64,000 bases of DNA, taken from assembly GCA_005656395.1 (NCBI GenBank), contig SRSI01000048.1, forward strand, positions 1 to 64,000, in the 5' to 3' direction. This document shows positions 44,535-57,929 of the stretch, piece by piece. The notes under the pieces are model-generated. The model did no database searches and was not told the origin of the DNA. It saw only the letters and a program-made list of their open reading frames with translations. How positions within the stretch are numbered: position 1 is the first letter of the stretch; each line of letters opens with the position of its first letter. This DNA is from Strongyloides papillosus (Eukaryota; Nematoda; Chromadorea; Rhabditida; Strongyloididae). Position numbers and translations under genes: made by a program.

Positions 44535-47131
44535 TTAAGTATATCTCTGAAGCATAGATTTTGTTTGTTCTAAGTATTCACTAAAAATATTTTTCGAACG
44601 AAAATCACAAATATCATTATTGATAGAGAAATTCTTCGACAAATTAACATGCATATACATATGGAGACCATCTCCACCAGTGATTGGAATAAGATTACAA
44701 TGTTTGAAATACCAGAATTTCTGTGTTATCTGATTCTTAATCCATACAGGTGTCGTCTTTTTTGTTGCTGACATCGGAGCAATCCATGGATAAGTATTAT
44801 TCGGTAGAATTAATTTTGATGGACTACTAGATGAAGAAGGAGAATTCAATAACATTTCAACCTCTGTATTTGATTCGAAATCGTAAAAGACAACCTCATT
44901 CGGACTAAAACATTTTGTTGGGAAATAATTATAGCGAGGATATTTTGTTCTATGAATACGATTAATAACTCTCCTAGAAGGTGGTTGACATCGATACTCA
45001 AGTTTATAGATTTCATCCGGTATACAATATCCAATAAAACAGTATACTTCATTGGATAAAATAAATGGTCGAATGTACGTTAAAATGGAGTCATTTAGTT
45101 CTTCAAGACTCATCATTACCCATGTCTTTATACGTCCCAAGTTCCCACTATTTAGTACTCTTGGGTATTTATCCATAACATATGGCGTACCTGGATAACA
45201 CTGGGATTTCGGGAGACAATTAATATTTTCATTAGTTTCATAATTCTCATCATTATAACCACCATTTACATATGGTACCTGTATTGTTGTTGGCATCATG
45301 TATCGTCTATCTTTATTTGTTGTCTTGGAATATTCATTCATCATTCTCACCTCGTCATCTATCATTCTTCTCATATCATCATCCGTAAGGGGTTTTTGGA
45401 GATACTCCCCACAACAAGCACCATGACATTTCCCAACAATTGGTTGAATTGGAGGTAGTACTTCTTCCTGTAAAATACATGTTCTTGAAGTTCTTTGCTC
45501 CACATTAATATCTTCAAGTGGCTTTAATCTTACCATCTTATTATCATTGTCTCTCGTTTTATCTTTACTATTCATAGCAGTATTATTAGTATCTTTTTGA
45601 TGATTTCTGGTCTTCTCGGCAATTTTTACATCATTCTCAGGAGTTGCCTTCTTCATCTTCGTAAAATTTTCCTCAACCTCATTATTTTCATTGGAGGAAC
45701 TCTTTTTAGGCGATTTTTTCTTTTTATTATCCTTTGATTTTGGTGTACTGCTACTACCAGGTCCAGGTGAATCCGGTGAACTGGAGACAGAGAAAGGGCT
45801 AACCTGCACATGCTCTAGATTTTTATGATACTCCTCATCAACATTTTTATCAATACTTTCATTTAATGTCTTTTCTTTTCCATGTCCCAACGTCAAGAAG
45901 GTTCTATTTCTGTCCTCAAAAATTTCTTCCTTAACTAGAGAGAATAAAGACCTTGCTATTGGAACATAAATATTTTCAACGAGTGTGACCTTCTGATTAA
46001 TTATATAAAATGCTGCTTTGTAAGCTTCATTAATATTAAATTCAACTGTCCTTATAAATACAACACTTTTACTTGGTTTTTCAGAAGTTGAGTCAAATGT
46101 TTCTATCCATATATCAAGAAGGTGGCCGCTTCTCCATTTTTCAAAATGTTTCTGACTGATAAATGTATTACCAGGAACATCAAACGACATAATTATAGTT
46201 CCACATCCAACAAGGAATGTTTCAGCGCGTAAGATATCACTAATATCTTTTCCTTTAATAAAAAATGATGATGGGCACGACATATGAAAACTAGAAGATG
46301 GTGAAAAAATTTTTGTATGTGTTGCCATAGAAATCCATTTCATTATAGATTCAGAAGTCTCTTTATTTTGGTTACTTATAATACATTGAATTGATACAGC
46401 CAAAACATACTCGACATCTTTCGTTTCACCACTCAAGAATCTCGTACAACAATCCATCAAATCTACATAGTGTTTTCGGTCCGATGTTATGTGATATGTA
46501 TCGTCTATCCTCTCTCGAACTGCTACTTTTAATTTCTTTTCTACTATATGCTCTACCATCCGATCAACTGCGTCCTTATCTCTAATTTGAGATTTTTTAA
46601 ATGATATCAAATATTGACTACAATCCTAAAATAATGTTTTTTCGTTACTAATATACAGATATTTATAGAAAACATACTCTTAAGTTTCTATACACTCTCT
46701 GAACATTCGTAGGATTCCCAACAATCCAAACTTGATTGCTTTTAGGTATATTCATACTGAGACATCTCTCATTATCAGGGAAAAATATCTTAGTCTGGGT
46801 ATCTTTGATTCTTTGCAAATACTTTCCTCCAGACAACGCTATAAGCTGTTTATGATCTGTGTATGGAATATCAAAACAAAAACGCATAGTTCCAGGTAGA
46901 TTTTCATGACAATATTTTACAAATTTATAAGTACAATAATTGTTATAGTATTTTACTTGGCTGTTTTCTATAAAATTAAAATAGTAAGATGATTTAATTC
47001 ATTAAAAAAAATAGATATATGTTGAACTCACCATTATTGAGATCACCAACATGAGGGATGGAGGAAAAAAACTTTGAGTAATCACAAGATACTGACACTG
47101 TTGTGGGACATTTCCTCTCATCTTCAGACAT
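44535..47131 (-). CDS. BicC/GLD-3-like KH-domain protein
   Basis: Exons 47032-47131, 46678-46967 and 44535-46625 (introns 64 and 52 bp) give 826 residues. Residues ~60-130 contain a KH-like unit, RFCFDIPYTDHKQLIALSGG followed by KYLQRIKDTQTKIFFPD and SNQVWIVGNPTNVQRVYRNL, the layout of Bicaudal-C KH domains (H-x-x-[LI] helix, I-x-FPD, NQV-x-I-x-G). The GxxG loop is altered, as in several GLD-3/BicC units. Further KH-like segments without clear loops follow (DRMVEHIVEKKLKVAV; VPGNTFISQK). The central region is Ser/Lys-rich and the C-terminus has no recognised domain. Relatives regulate maternal mRNA and poly(A) polymerase in the germline. Orthology is tentative. Confidence 0.6.
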
Positions 47132-47722
47132 TTTTTAATGAATAAATTGATGACAATACTTGGAAAGAGAATGATAAAGAGAGGAGTAGTTAAAAAAAGA
47201 AATAATGTAGAAAAAAAGCTTTGTGATACTGAAGAATATACTCTAGACATATATAGGTACAAAAGTGACTCTTTGTAATTATAATGGAATTCGAGAGTCA
47301 TCTTTTTTTTCACAGAAATAGCCATAAGCAAATGTCCTGAATACAATTGCCCAAATAGTGAAAAGAAATAAGAATCAATCAATAACAATCATTTTAATAC
47401 AATTTAAATAACTTAACTTATCAATCTGAATTATATTTTATATTAATGATTACAACAGATATGTTATAGTGATTGTTGTATGTATATTTAAATGTAATAA
47501 AAATACGTATACTATCAAGTCATTTATATTATAGAAAGATTTCTAGAATAATGATGCAAAAGAGGTGAAGCTACATAGGAATATAAGTAAAATTTTTTTT
47601 TATTTATCACCAATAAAATGAAATTAATTTATCACTACATATATTTTCCATGACTTGTAGAAATTGTTAAAATTATCATCATTAAAGGGGTAGTAATTAC
47701 ATTTCCAAGACATTGGTAATTT
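47132..47722. other. Intergenic spacer
   Basis: Contains the promoter of the KH-domain gene. Antisense open frames here overlap exon 1 of that gene and are not supported. Confidence 0.4.
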
Positions 47723-47902
47723 CTATGCTTGTTCACCGCCAGCACCAGAACCAGCTGAAACTTCATTCTTCTCTACTGAACTAGATTTTTGACCTGCAAT
47801 CTTCTTAGATAATTTTCCTCCTGCAGCTGGTGGTTTCTTTCCACTACAATTTACTGTTGAAAAAGCTACAGCTAACAAAATTGAAAAAATATATTGCAAC
47901 AT
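47723..47902 (-). CDS. Small secreted basic peptide
   Basis: A 59-residue single-exon peptide. The signal peptide is MLQYIFSILLAVAFSTVNCS. The mature ~40 residues are rich in Gly, Ala, Lys and Ser (GKKPPAAGGKLSKKIAGQKS, then an acidic-Gly tail ending GGEQA) with no cysteine beyond the one near the cleavage site. It is GC-richer than its flanks, which supports real coding. No family is recognised; a secreted neuropeptide-like or antimicrobial peptide is possible. There is no dibasic-flanked amidation site. Confidence 0.6.
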   Translation of the reverse strand: MLQYIFSILLAVAFSTVNCSGKKPPAAGGKLSKKIAGQKSSSVEKNEVSAGSGAGGEQA

Positions 47903-48091
47903 TGTGATGACAAAAAGTTATATTCAAAAAACCAAATAAATGGTATTTAGAAGGAGGAAATTTAAAAAATCTAGTGATAAATGTAGTTTATTTTAGGGTA
48001 ATAATTTACATTGTTATTAAAATCAAAATTTATAACAAGAAATTCAAATTTAATAACAACAAGGTATTGATATTCAAACAAAAACAAAAAA

Positions 48092-49001
48092 TTAATAAGT
48101 TTTTTCTACTTCCTTCTTCAACTGGCACTCAAAATCTTGCTGGAATTTAGAGGAATCTTCAATAAACTTCCTTAAGTCATCCATCTTAATAATCTCTGAC
48201 CCACCACCACTGAGGTATAAAATTTTACTGCCTCTTCCAACGATAGCTGTAACGGTATTGGAACAAAATTCTTTTATATTACTTGGTGGATCATACACAA
48301 CAATTGGAGGTCCATCTTCTCTTTCATATAAAGATAAACTTGTTGCTACAGGATAATCATTCAAAGTCAACCTTTTTGTTTCATCAGATTCAAATTTTAA
48401 ATCATTTTCTGCTATTTTTACGTCATCCTTTGCAAATTGTTCCAGCAATAATTGGGGAAATTCTATGGTACATAAACTTGCTAGAAATGTTTGTAAACAC
48501 GATTGAAGCATTTGTACTGGGTTTCCACTATATTTTATTTTTGAATTTACCACAAATTGGAGGACTTTATCAGAATTAAGTAGTTGATCAAATGAAAATA
48601 TCAACTGTCTTTCGACGATTTTCGTCAATATAATTTCAACGGGAGTATTCTCATGTTCTCTCTTAAAAAGATAACATGTAAACATATTTTAAATTTAATT
48701 AAAAACCAACCTGTTTCTTTTCTGAAGATCTTGAAATTTCTAGACTAAAACATGGTGGATATTGAACATTTCTTCTTACTAGAATATCATGGCTTCCAAC
48801 AACATAAGAAGAACTATTACTAACTGTAGCAGTACCACAAAATTCCCCACCTGCATCTTTATCTAGTTGGATTTGACTGAATTCAAATGAACAAGATTCA
48901 CGTCCATTTGGTAATAGGCCTGTAGACAAAAAATCACCATAATATTTTTGTGGATGAATGGTTTTTAACATAAGATTGTTAATTCCTACATTATCTTCCA
49001 T
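48092..49001 (-). CDS. EXOSC8: Exosome subunit EXOSC8/Rrp43
   Basis: Exons 48711-49001 and 48092-48661 (49-bp intron) give 286 residues, close to the ~276 usual for the family. The N-terminus IHPQKYYGDFLSTGLLPNGR matches the HP-x-x-Y-x-x-F-L-x-x-G-x-R-P-[DN]-G-R start of RNase-PH-type exosome ring subunits, and the rest shows the RNase PH fold pattern (GEFCGTATV, then NSKIKYSGNP and TAIVGRGSKILYLSGGG). It lacks obvious catalytic residues, as expected for the inactive eukaryotic ring. The complex degrades and trims RNA in nucleus and cytoplasm. Assignment to Rrp43 rather than Rrp42 rests on length and the N-terminus. Confidence 0.75.
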
Positions 49002-49330
49002 GGTAATATTCTTTTTAATTGATTAAACAAATGAATTCCTTAAAAAGTCGTGAAAAATCTAGAAAAATTGGTTACTTTGTCTTCCCACGACATACTGTTC
49101 ACTTTAGCCTCCATTGGTAAAGTATACCCTAAGTGTATGTAAAAGGTGTTTTTATCGTATCCTCAATTTTACTGCCACTTTTGTAAAACATTCAATTCTT
49201 TATCGATTTCACCGTTTATATTTTACTTTTTTATTTCGAAATAGTATCTATATTGTCGATTTCTATGCATTCTACTTGCTTTTTTACTTATAGTTTATAG
49301 ACATTAGTTCTCATCATATTTTATTAAAAA
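49002..49330. promoter_or_regulatory. Bidirectional promoter, EXOSC8 and SPT6
   Basis: 329 bp separate the divergent ATGs of EXOSC8 and SPT6. The interval is AT-rich with a GC-richer centre (about 49080-49140). No defined element is recognised. Confidence 0.45.
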
Positions 49331-52300
49331 ATGTCGGAATTTTTGGATTTCCAAGCTGAGGAATCGGATATTTCTCATACCTCTTCGGATACAGATTCAT
49401 CTGAACCAAGAAGGAAGAAAGCTAAAAAGATGAAAGAAAAAAGGAAGAAACGTGCTCGTATTAGTGATGATGAAGATGACGAAGAGGATGATGATAAAGC
49501 CATTCAGCAGGAGATGGAGGGGTTCGTGGTTGCTGAGTTGTCAGATGAAGAACAGCAAGAGGTTAATTTTATACAATTATTATTATTTACTTATTTTTGT
49601 TTTATAGAAGTCTGATGAATCAGATTCAGAATTGGATGAGGAACTGTCGGAAGACGATATTGATCTTGTCAATGATAATTTAGGACTAAGGACTGGTGGT
49701 CGTATTCGTGTGATGGAGGACGACGATGATGTTGAGGAAAGTTCAAGACGTGGTCATCACCAAAATAGGGGAAGAGACAATGATGCTGATTCTGTTAGAA
49801 GTTATGATGACGATAGGGATTCTATTCGTTCAGAATCAGAGAATGAATCTGTAGATAATTTCATTGTCGATGATAATGAAGACGATGATAGACGTCATGC
49901 CAGGCACAAGCACAAGAAACCTCGCAATCGCGGATTTGAATTCAGTTCTCACGCTATGGAGGAAGCTAATGAAGTATTTGGAATTAATAGTATTAACTAT
50001 TCTTCATTGTATGCAGAGGAGGAATATGAAAATGAAAAAGGAACTCGTACTATAAGAAGATTAAAGTCGTCAATGAAAAAAGGTATCTCATTAGATCCAA
50101 CAGAACTTATTATGAATAATATGACTGATGAAGCTCAAAGAATAGCATCCATAGATGCTCCCGAAAGATTTATTAGAAGAAAACGACCTATTGATGAGTG
50201 TACGGATGATGAACTTAAAGCTGAAGCATTGTGGATCTATGAAAATGTCTTCGATAGGCGATATGTTACAGATGTACTACCACAAGCTTTAAATAAATTT
50301 AGAGATGATGAAGACAATATCTTTGAACATGAACGAGATTATATCTTAAAAGGTATAGCAACAGTCCTTAGCTTTATACACAATCAAAAGTTTGAGGTAC
50401 CATATATCTATACTTATCGTCATGAAAGTTTTAATGAAACAACTCATGAAGCAAAGTTTGGTCAAAATGACCTATGGGAAATATATTTTGCTGATGAAAC
50501 CTATTGGAATTTTATGGATAGAAAAAATAATCTCAAGGATATTATGATAAGAATGGACAAATTTATATCTCATGAAATTGAAAATGGACATCCTAATTTA
50601 AGAAGGATTTCTAGTGAAGATTATGGATATCTTGATCGAGCCACAGCAGATGAAACACTAACGGATATTCAATCTAGATTTTCATTATATTATGGACCGT
50701 ATTTCAATAAAATGTACACATGGGAGCAAAAAGAAAATGCTCTTTCTGAACAAATTAGTGAGAAATTAAAAGTTTCTGGACAGTATAAATTATCTTCAAG
50801 AAGTGATCTCTACCATTTAGCGTTGACATGTCATTTAGATAGATTTTCTGAAAAGTTTGGTTTGACAGCTAGTGAAATTGCTGTTAATTGTTCTACCAAT
50901 CTAAGTAATCCAACAGAGGCGCGTCATACTGAAACCGACCCATCAACTGAAGCATCGAAATATATCTGTGAAAATTTTCCCTCCGAAAAACATGTTGTTG
51001 ACGGTGGTGTATTACTACTGGCTCGTGAGTTGGCCTCACATCCTGATTTCCGTCATACAATGCGTTTGGAGTACCAGAAAGCTGCTCTTATAACAATTAG
51101 ATGTACCAAAAGAGGACGTAGTGAGATTCAGGCTGGACATCCATTATATGGCTTAAGATATATTACAGATAAACCAATTTTTGATTTAAAAGACTATGAG
51201 TTCTTATATATAGTTCATGCTGAGAGGCAAGGTTTTGTTAAGTATGAAATACATGTAGACAAGAAGCTTCGTACAGCAGACCAACAATATGTTGGTTTCA
51301 TTGATGGTTTTATCGATAAGAAAGTTTTTTATACAGAAAAGATGTCTGAAGTGGCTAAAGAATGGAATAAGTTACGTGCTCAAGTTTTAACAGTAGCTTT
51401 AGAGAGGTTTTTATTTAAAGTTTTCGAAAAGGAATTAATAAAGAAGATGTTGGAAGAAAGTACCATATGTGTTGTTTCTGAGATAAAAAATATAATGAAT
51501 AGTAAGTTCAATTACAAGCCCTACCAGCCAGATCTTCAGGATGATGAGGATGAAGACGATGATGAGTCAATACGTCACGGTATTAGAATCATGTCTATTG
51601 TAACAACAACTAAAGAAGGTGAGGCAACGACTGCTGTCATCTTAGATGGTGAAGGTAATCTCCTTGATATGGATGTCTTTCCTTATATCACAAATAGATA
51701 CTCAGAAGGTCCTAAACGTCATAATCCTAACGGTTTAGCCCAAAATATAGACAAATTAAAAGAATTCATCATTAGAAAGAAGCCTCACGCTATAGCTTTG
51801 GCAGCTGAGAATCTTGATTCTCTTCGTATTAAAACACTGATTAGTGAAGCTTGTGAGGACTTAAAGAGAAGAAAAGATATAAGAAGGAGTGTTTTTGTTG
51901 ATATTGTTGATCCAGGAGTTTCTTTGGCATATTGTTATTCAGACATGGCAGAGAATGAATTTAGTGGACAAACTTATGCTTCTAAACAAGCTATATCTTT
52001 AGGTAGATTCTTTATTGATCCACTTGTTGAGACAACCCATTTATTTAATTATCAAAAAGATTTCCTTAAACTTAAAATACATCCACTTCAAGATACAATA
52101 AATAAGTCAATATTTATCAAATATTGCGTCTCATCAATAATGAACTTTGTCAATAAACTTGGTGTAGATATTAATAGATGTATAGAGCAAGAACATGTTT
52201 ATAATATGTTACAATTTGTCTGTGGACTTGGACCAGCTAAAGCAAGTCATATTAAGAAGTCTATATTAGCCTGTGAAGCGGGCCTTGCCACCACAAGAGC

Positions 52301-53891
52301 TGTTATAGTAACTGTTTGTGGTATGGGAACAAACATCTACATGAACTCATCTGCCTTCATTAAAATCGATACAGTTAAAGTTAGAGAAAGAACTGATGAA
52401 ATGGTTAATGAATTGGATTGTAGTCGTGTCCATCCTGAACACTATTCATTGGCTGCAAAGATTGCTTCTGATGCATTGGATATGGAAGTTGATGCTGATG
52501 AGTCTCAAATCAGTGCAATTATTGAAGAAGTTCTCAAGAAGCCAAAAACTTTAGAAGTTTTAAATCAAAGTTCTTTAATTAAGTATCTTTCACATACAGA
52601 ATTTGGTGATACTGGTTATCTTGTGCCATTTATTATCAAAGAGTTAATGGATAGATATGCTGATGCAAGAAAGCCCATAAACTTGAATCCAGATGATATC
52701 TTTAAATTACTTGTTCATGAAGATAAAAATTACTATCCTGTGGGAAAGTTAGTATCGGCTGTTTTTAGAAATATTGCTTATAAACGTCTCAGAGAAAAAG
52801 ATCAAGAAAGAGCTAATGGTTATCCTGTACATAATAGTAATAATTGGAGGTGTAGATTTTGTGGTAATGATAAATTTTATGATTCCACATCAGTTATTAA
52901 CCATATAAGAACTGATGAATGTCCAGGAAATGTTGTAGGATTGAGGGGCGATCTCCCTAATGGAATATCTGTTTTTGTACCCATAAATCGTATAATTGAT
53001 GGTTGTGATAATCTTGGTCCAGAATCATCACGACATGAGAGAGATGATTTAAATAGAAAACTCGATGAAGCTAAGGCAATAGCAAATAATGTTAAAAAAG
53101 GATCCCAATTAATTGGTAGAATTACAGAAGAGATAAATACAGAAAAGTTCTCGATACTCCTTTCTTGTAGACCATGTGATTTGCAAGCTGAAGATAATCG
53201 AGATCAACTGGATAAATATTTTGATTATGAAGTTTACAAAAGTGATATTGAGAGAGATACTATTGCTAAACAAACACCAAAAACTGCTGGTGGATATTTC
53301 AAAAGAGTCATTGCTCATCCACACTTTTATAATGTTAGTTTCAAACAAGCTGAGAATATTCTTTCACAAAAAGAGCCTGGTGAAAGTGTTATAAGACCAT
53401 CTTCAAAACATATTGATCACCTTTGTGTTACATGGAAAGTTACTGATGATATCTATCAACATGTAGATGTAATTGAAAAAGATAAACCTCAACCATTTTC
53501 TCTTGGAAAGACACTTATCATTGATGAAGAAGATTATGAAGATTTAGAGGAAATCTTGGCACGGTACATTCAACCGATGGCTAGATTAGTTCGTTATGTT
53601 ATGGATCACAAATGTTACAAGGAAGGAATATTTGCTGAAGAAGATAGTAGACTTCAGGAACAATTATCCGCTGAAAAATCTCAGAATCCCAGTCGTATAC
53701 CATATTTCTTTGTACCATCAAGGAAGTATCCAGGAAAATTTGTTATTGCTTACCAGCCAAGACAAAAAATGTTAAAGGAGTACTTTTCCGTAAAACCAAA
53801 TGGTTTTAGATTCAGACAACAAATCTTTCCAACTCTCGATTATATGATGAGTTGGTTTAAATCCAATTTCAATAAGATGCCTCCAAGATAA
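49331..53891 (+). CDS. emb-5: Transcription elongation factor SPT6
   Basis: Exons 49331-49561 and 49608-53891 (46-bp intron) encode 1,504 residues. Order: a very acidic, histone-binding N-terminus with basic KKAKKMKEKRKKRAR; helix-turn-helix; a YqgF-like domain (AVILDGEGNLLDMDVFPYIT); a helix-hairpin-helix (YNMLQFVCGLGPAKASHIKK); the S1 region with the metazoan Cys insertion WRCRFCGNDKFYDSTSVINH...ECPG; and tandem SH2 domains (GESVIRPSS as the phosphate loop) that bind phosphorylated Pol II linker. SPT6 is a histone chaperone travelling with Pol II in the nucleus. The C. elegans orthologue is EMB-5. Length and layout are normal for the family. Confidence 0.97.
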
Positions 53892-55263
53892 GAATATCTA
53901 TCATGGTGTATATTAAAGGAGAAATTATGTTTGTAAATTATTTTCGATTTCATTTGTTTTTTTATAGTGACAATATACATATGTTTTTTTTATTCTCTTT
54001 CAAGTTAAAGTTATTAATCTATAAACTGTTAACATATTTTTAATTTATGATCAGTTAGATCTTTTACAATTAAAATATCAAATATCTCATAATTTTTCTT
54101 AAAGAAAATAAACTTGCTACTTTTATGTAATAATTATACCTCTGGAAACAATTATAGACAAAAAATTGTCGAAAAAATGTAATGTTGTAGTAATATAAAT
54201 AAAATATTTATCATATGCACACATTTATACAATAAAATATTAATTATATATAACTCCTTGACGAAACCTTTTGTTCTTTTTCTTCAATATTTGCTTAAAA
54301 CTTTAAAATAAAGCGATATTTTGATAACTTTTTGTTACAAGAATAATAAGTGATCAAACTACAAGTTTTACAATTTACTCAGTTATAAATAAAATTATCC
54401 AGACAATCCGCTAATTTTTTAAACATTGTACTTTTTAAAGAGATTTTGTTATTCGTCAAATATTATAAAAATAGTGTTAAAAACAATAAAATATGTGAAA
54501 ATGAAAACTATGGAATATAGTTGTTTCATTTCAATCTCCCAGAAACAGTAAACTCTTGTCTACCATTGATAATAGAAATAAATCACTTTGTTTTTCAATT
54601 ATAAACATTATCAAATTAATTTGCTGATAAAAAAGATATTAAAATGATAATTATTTCTATTTGTTTTGAAAATCTCTTTATTATAACGGATCTATATTTT
54701 TTATTATTTGTATGATAAAAACACCTATTAATAATTTTTTTGCGACGTTTGAATGATTAAAGTTACAAATTTAAATTATTTTCAATAACATGTATATAAT
54801 TCCATCAAAAGTACGTTTCATCACCTAAAAACTTTATCACCCACTTTAAATAAAAGTTTAATAACCTTTATTTTAACATGCTTTTTGTATAATAAAACTT
54901 TACATTGTCGTTCATTCAATTACAACATAAAACTTTTTTACAATCATCTTTTACTTCTTCTTTTTTCACCTCCACTATTAATATGATAAATATGTCTGAT
55001 ATCAAGTTTAACTAATCTTAGATGACCTGCCCTTTTCAAATTAGATATTTTTCATCAAAATACATGTCTCTTTGACTAACTCATTTAAAAGTTGAATAGC
55101 ATGCTTACTCTTTTGTTATTTTTACTATATCACTTCTAATTCGATTATTAAAAGATAATTCTTTTAAAAAAATATTTATTATTATTATCTAAAAGTTTTC
55201 TTTCCCGACCTAAAAATATTATTCATTTTCTTATTACTATCACAAAAAAACAATACCTATAAT
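53892..55263. other. Intergenic spacer
   Basis: 1.37 kb of AT-rich DNA, with the 3' UTR of SPT6 on the left and the promoter of the transporter on the right. No gene is supported. Confidence 0.4.
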
Positions 55264-56926
55264 ATGACTAATGACAATATTTCGCTTGAAAATTACAATA
55301 ATGACCCCTGTCTAGGTGATGATAATGAACTTTTTGATGAAACTACTTTACCATCAACAACAAAATCTTTACTAAAAGATTCTGATACCTCAGTAACTCT
55401 AGATTTTATGGAAAGTTATAATAAAAAAAGTGATACAATTTGTGAAGAGATTCTTGAAAAACTCGGTTCATTTAATCCTTACTCATTGTTTATAATGTTA
55501 ACTATGGCAACATTATGGGGATTAGCTGCTATGAACTTAATGATATCAGCATTCCTTGTCGATCCAATATATGCTCAGAACTCATCTAATAGTATTTTTT
55601 CTACCTTCAATTTAACTGATAACAATTCTCATCTTGCAACTTTGTTTTCTTCATCTTTTATGTTTGGAAGTATGTTTGGTGGAGCTATTGTACCTGTCTT
55701 GGCTGATTATTTTGGTAGACAAATAAATGTTGCCTGGTGTACCTTTATTATTGGAGCTGCTGGTTGTGTTATCTCATTTGTTGATAAGTATTATTTAATT
55801 TTGGTATTAAGATTCATTCAGGGATTTGCTTTTCATGTAATTCAATTATTTATTTTTGTTATTATTTTTCTAATCCTCTTTTTAGGGAACTATTTCTACG
55901 AATTGGGTTTTGTCATATGAATCAGTATCGGTACAAATAAGATCATTCTCTGCATTAGTTTTTGGAGTTTTATGGGTTGTGGGATATTGTATCATAGCGC
56001 CATTAGCATACTACTTCACTAATTGGAGGTACCTCTGCTTCTTTACAGCCCTTCCTTCACTAGTCTTTTCATTCATCATCTTCCTTTCAATACCAGAATC
56101 ATTAAATTTCTTAATTAGTAAAAAAAAGATGAAAGAAATTAAAATGTGGTTAAAAAATAATAAGAAATTTAGAAAACTATTTGGTAAAGTTGACTTCCCA
56201 AATATTGATAACTTATTAAGAGCTATACCAACTTGTCAAGATGAACCGTCGTTACAAAATCAAGAGACATTATCCGTTGGAGAGAGGATGGTGAAATTCT
56301 TCAAAACACAAAAACTTTTACTTCTCTATATTTTCATATTTACCTTCATCTGGGCAACAGACACAGTAATATATTATGTATTATCATTTTTTAGTACAAA
56401 TTTATCAGGAAATATGTACATCAATTACATTCTATCAGGACTAATAGAATGTCCAAGTTACCTAGTTGTTCCGTTATTCCTTGATTATTTGGGTAGAAGA
56501 GGTTTAACATTCCTGATGCATTTCATTACAGCAATAGCATTATTCTTAGGAGTTATGATAGGACAAGGTAAAATTTACATATCCCAAAACTTTTTTTTTA
56601 TTTTTATTTTAGATCAACATATTATTTACCTTCTAATCTGGTTAATAGGAAAATTTTGCATCTCCTGTACTTTTACATCAATATTTGTTTATGGATCAGA
56701 GATATTTCCAACATCCCATAGAAATACTTGTCTAGGTATCTGTGCTGTTATCTCAAGACTTGGGGGTGCCATAGCACCATACTCAAAAAATCTTGACACT
56801 ATATGGCCTAAGTTATCTATTGTTTTATTTGCTTCAATGTCTTTGATAGCTGCTTTGTTATCATTAGTATTACCAGAAACCGGAAAGATCAAATCACTCA
56901 TAAGGAAGAAAAAAGAGAACTTTTAA
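55264..56926 (+). CDS. SLC22-like major-facilitator transporter
   Basis: Exons 55264-55836, 55886-56567 and 56613-56926 (introns 49 and 45 bp; the second is in frame and could be misread as coding) give 522 residues with about 12 helices. A cytoplasmic acidic N-terminus precedes helix 1 (FIMLTMATLWGLAAMNLM). The loop after it carries N-glycosylation sites (NSS, NLT, NNS). Helix 2-3 has VLADYFGRQ, the MFS D-x-x-G-R motif, repeated as LDYLGRRG in the second half. The last helix ends LPETGK, as in SLC22 organic-ion transporters. Substrate is unknown. It probably works at the plasma membrane. The extracellular loop is shorter than in mammalian SLC22. Confidence 0.8.
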
Positions 56927-57929
56927 TTTAATTCATCTTCGTTAATGTTTAAGTTAAATGGAGCGTAAAAATAACCATGAAACATATTGCAAAATTTTTA
57001 TTTTTTTTAAAAATTCAAGTTGAAGAAATTTCTTCATTGTTAATGTATATACAAATTGTATATTTACCAGTAATTATCAATCTTGATAAGGACTTGTTTA
57101 ATAATAATATGAATTTTTTTTACAAAACCTACTTTTTTTGTTAACAAAAGTTTAATAACCATGAAATACCTTCTACAACTTATCACATTTCTACTATCAA
57201 ATAGAATTTTCAAAAATTAAAATAAATTTAATCTTTAATTCATTATATAAACATCACTTTATCAGTATTAGCAATCTATTTTAAAATCATCTGATTTTGT
57301 ATAATTTCAAAAGAATTTCAATAACACACATACTCTAAAATGGTTTTTACATAATCACAATATGTCTACCATCTTTTTCGGTTCAAAAATTCTGAAACTT
57401 ATCATAAAGTGATTTATGGAGATTATTGTGCGGTAAAAATGCGCAAATATGTTTTCATACGAGAGTGTTACAAGATGACCACCAAAGTTGTCTCTAGGTA
57501 AAATATGCGCACACTTTGACTCATTCAAAATATCACGATCATACCAAGGAATAATAGTCATTATATTAGTTTCTATGCATCTGAAGTATATTAAAGTTAA
57601 CTGAATCGTAATTTACACTCCATATTAGTGATCAACGTTATGATTTGCATCAAAATAAATGATGTGTAACTCAATTTTCATGAAAACAAGGACTTAAAAA
57701 GACTACATTTTTATACGAAGTACATACGAGTTATATTTAGCAAAACAAGTTTAAGCACCTTTTTGAAATACTACCTTATGTGGAAGTACATGAATGTACG
57801 CTACAATGCACCATAACTGTAAACATCATTGTTAAAGAAATTGAATTTAATACCACTAAACAATGTACTAAATAATAATACTAAATAAAAATATTTACAA
57901 ATATACAATACATAAAATAAATAAAAAAT
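56927..57929. other. Intergenic, with an exon-like open piece
   Basis: On the minus strand 57355-57561 contains an open frame with uncommon composition (TIIPWYDRDILNESKCAHI, then LPRDNFGGHLVTLSYENIF) preceded by an acceptor-like TACTTCAG, but no joining exon upstream could be found. It may be a decayed exon. The rest is AT-rich and empty. Confidence 0.3.

Noticed and set aside
47002..47388. 128-codon hydrophobic minus-strand frame
   Set aside because: Overlaps exon 1 and the promoter of the KH-domain gene in a different frame, with no conserved features.
56568..56612. In-frame 45-bp stretch in the SLC22-like gene read as coding
   Set aside because: It starts GTAAAA and ends TTTTAG, adds a Phe-rich insert inside a loop and has the size of a typical intron here, so it is removed from the protein.
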